DNA of 64,000 nt. It comes from Capillidium heterosporum. Taxonomy: Eukaryota; Entomophthoromycota; Entomophthoromycetes; Entomophthorales; Capillidiaceae. Under the pieces are notes generated by a model. The model ran no database searches and was not told the DNA's origin. It was given only the letters and a program-made list of their open reading frames with translations. The stretch's first letter is position 1, and each line of letters begins with the position of its first letter. Location: assembly GCA_016630905.1 (NCBI GenBank), contig WBMQ01000004.1, forward strand, positions 806,001-870,000, read 5' to 3'. Position numbers and translations under genes: made by a program. Of the stretch, positions 61,982 through 64,000 are shown one piece after another.

Positions 61982-64000
61982 TTAGTTTTTCCTCTTGACT
62001 TCCAAGTGATCCTCCTCCATCTCCCTCTCATCGAATACCGGCTCTGGTTGATTCTTCTTGTAAGCCTGATCGACGAATCTGGGCTCCAATTTAGCTACCT
62101 TGGCGTATTTCAACAATGCTTCTCTAGGGTCGTCATCTCTAGTAGTATCCTTGCTTAACGACTTCATCAAATAGTCCGAGTAATTGATACCTACTTTTCC
62201 AGCTTTACCGCTGGTAGTAGGGAGATCTAAATAACAGAAATTTAGTTGAAGTGATTTGAAATGTAAGGTTACCAGGTCGTCGACTGGCGATAGGATCTTT
62301 ACGGAGTTTAGCTTTGGCGCGGCTGGATGATTGGGGGTTGGGTAAAAGTGGGTTGTAGATCTGGGGTTGGGCTGAGGTGGAGATCTGGGCCTGCTGACGT
62401 ACCTTGCGATTCAGACCTTGCAGTACTCCTTTGCTGCTTAAAGTATTGTCGTAGAATACCTCTATGGAACCATCAGAACTACCACAGATAATCTATAGAA
62501 ATGAATGTAAGTTTAAAAATATTCAAACTTCATTAAAATACCTGGTTGATGGTCGAATGCCACAGGACTTTGACAACATTAACTTCACCGATATCTAAAG
62601 TTATATTTAGGTCAGGATTGATTTGGTAATTTTAAAAGAAGGCTACCTAGACGTTGTACTGGCTGTAGGGAGTACTTGTCCAGTAAGACTATTTGGCCAG
62701 GGACGCCCGAAGCTGGATCATATCCAGTGCCTAATTTGTAAACTATATCAGTACAAGAATCCAACTATTAGAATTACCGGTAACGATAAGTTTATTGTCG
62801 GGACTGACAGTTATATCGGTCTCCGAATTATTATTGATGAGATCGTTGGCAGTCAGAACTGGCTTCACCAACTGTCGGATGTCGAAAACTAAGACGCGTT
62901 AAAACTTAATTAGATAAAAAGCTTACGTTTTACAGTGTGGTCACCACCTCGTGATACCAGATGGATACCATCCTCAAGGAATTTCAAAGTGGTGTTCGTA
63001 TTTACCTTGTGAGCTTCCTCGACTTTCTGTACCGGTTTAGTAAACGGCCCTACCGTATTCCAAACTTTGATGGACCCATCCAAACTAGCTTTAAAAATAT
63101 CAAGTTAATAAATTAAAAAGGAAGGAAAAGCTTACCTGTGGCAAAAGTTTTACTATCACTGGAAAATACGGCCGAGTTGACTGGACTACGTCCTCCCTTC
63201 AATCGGGATTGGATAAAGACTGTGGCTTTAGGTTTCATCCTCTGGTTGATATCCCATATGCGCACGGTACCATCCAAGCTAGAGGTGATACATATCTCTT
63301 TTTCGGTTGGAGACCAGCGGGCTGAAGTTACCGCAGCTACGTGTCCATCGGTATGGCGCAAATCTCTAAGATAAGGGTCCCCCTTGTTGAACATGAGCTT
63401 TTCTTTACCTTCCCTATCCAGCAGTTTGACCTGGGTGCTATCTGTAACCACTAATATGGAATCCCCACTGCTGCTGAATTGAAGGTCGTTGACATGATAA
63501 CCTTCCAATGGTGTCAGTTGTCGAAACGGTTGGAATGTGGGATCCATAGAGTTGAAGTCGTAGAAATTGAGGTTTGTATCGTAGCTCCCACTTACCAAAC
63601 GGTTACCACTCCTGTCTAGAGATAAGGCGGTTACCAACTTCCGATGGGAGGCGAGGCTGACTCGCTCTGTAGTTGGTAATTTCAATTCACTGGACTCAGT
63701 GGACCAGTCACTGGAGTCACTTTCCCCATCTGATTCATTATTGACCTTAGTCTTGTCATCGTCTTCATCGCCATCTACTTCCTCTTAACTTCAAACTCAG
63801 CTTGACTAGTTACGACTGGCTCCACTTTGACTTCCTGCTTTTGTTTCGATTTCGGTAAACTTTGGTTTGCACTCTGTAAAAGCTGCTGGGTAAATGAAAA
63901 GGGCTGGGTTGGAGTTGGATTTGCCGTCTTCTTTTTACTACCAAAGCTCTGGGGAAATAAGGATCGAAAATCCTCTTGGTTGGAATTATTGTTGTTACTC
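61982..64000 (-). CDS. WDR70: WDR70-type WD-repeat protein, 5' end beyond window
   Basis: WD-repeat protein of the WDR70 family, which in fission yeast and human is tied to CRL4 and histone H2B ubiquitination at DNA breaks. It stops at about 61982. The C-terminal block DDPREALLKYAKVAKLEPRFV and the propeller (ALSLDRSGNRLVSGSYDTNLNFYDF, NDLQFSSSGDSILVVTDSTQ, SSLDGTVRIWDIN) match the family. The N-terminus is acidic and Ser-rich, preceded by a Gln/Lys-rich segment (FSFTQQLLQSANQSLPKSKQ) that is open to the window edge. These are joined by an inferred 32-nt intron (GTAACTAG ... AAGAG) near 63790; without it there would be a frame break. The start lies beyond 64000. Confidence 0.83.

Overview
This window is nuclear DNA from an intron-rich eukaryote. 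A fungus is most likely, but the lineage is not resolved. The evidence is a set of typical eukaryotic nuclear genes (TFIIE-beta, TAF6, RBBP5/Swd1, NKAP, WDR70, Nup214/Nup159, the AP-1 sigma chain, ALG7, NUS1, Elg1) and nuclear genes for mitochondrial proteins (F1 beta and delta, MPP-beta, prohibitin, ATM1, ClpX). Most conserved genes are cut by introns of about 32-60 nt that start GTAAG/GTAC/GTAAC and end in TAG, CAG or AAG. Exons are of moderate GC and the spacers are very AT-rich. I saw no tRNA, rRNA, transposon or CRISPR array. Many genes span several short exons, so the gene models below were assembled by eye from splice signals and family matches. Ends that remain open are stated.

Layout. 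1-20 kb: TFIIE-beta, a small unknown gene, a Ser-rich intronless gene, ELG1, YDJ1-type DnaJ, a second Ser-rich intronless gene, a secreted repeat protein, a bifunctional chorismate mutase/prephenate dehydratase, and TAF6. 21-25 kb: a 4 kb gap with decayed coding-like sequence. 25-33.7 kb: an F-box gene, ALG7, MPP-beta, NUS1 and AP-1 sigma. 34-47 kb: RBBP5/Swd1 with a long disordered tail, the divergent ATP2/ATP16 pair, PHB2 and a Nup214-like gene. 48-53.5 kb: ATM1 and ClpX. 54.5-59 kb: a third Ser-rich gene, a large gap, and a small secreted cationic peptide followed by a decayed copy. 60-64 kb: NKAP and WDR70, the latter running off the end.

Themes. Six mitochondrial genes (MPP-beta, F1 beta, F1 delta, PHB2, ATM1, ClpX) lie between 29.5 and 53.6 kb. 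ALG7 and NUS1, both in the dolichol/N-glycan pathway, lie 3.6 kb apart. The least described content is the trio of intronless proteins sharing a C-terminal acidic motif, the WAVK-repeat secreted protein, and the secreted cationic peptide with its pseudogene. Several spacers hold coding-like fragments that resemble broken relics of conserved genes.
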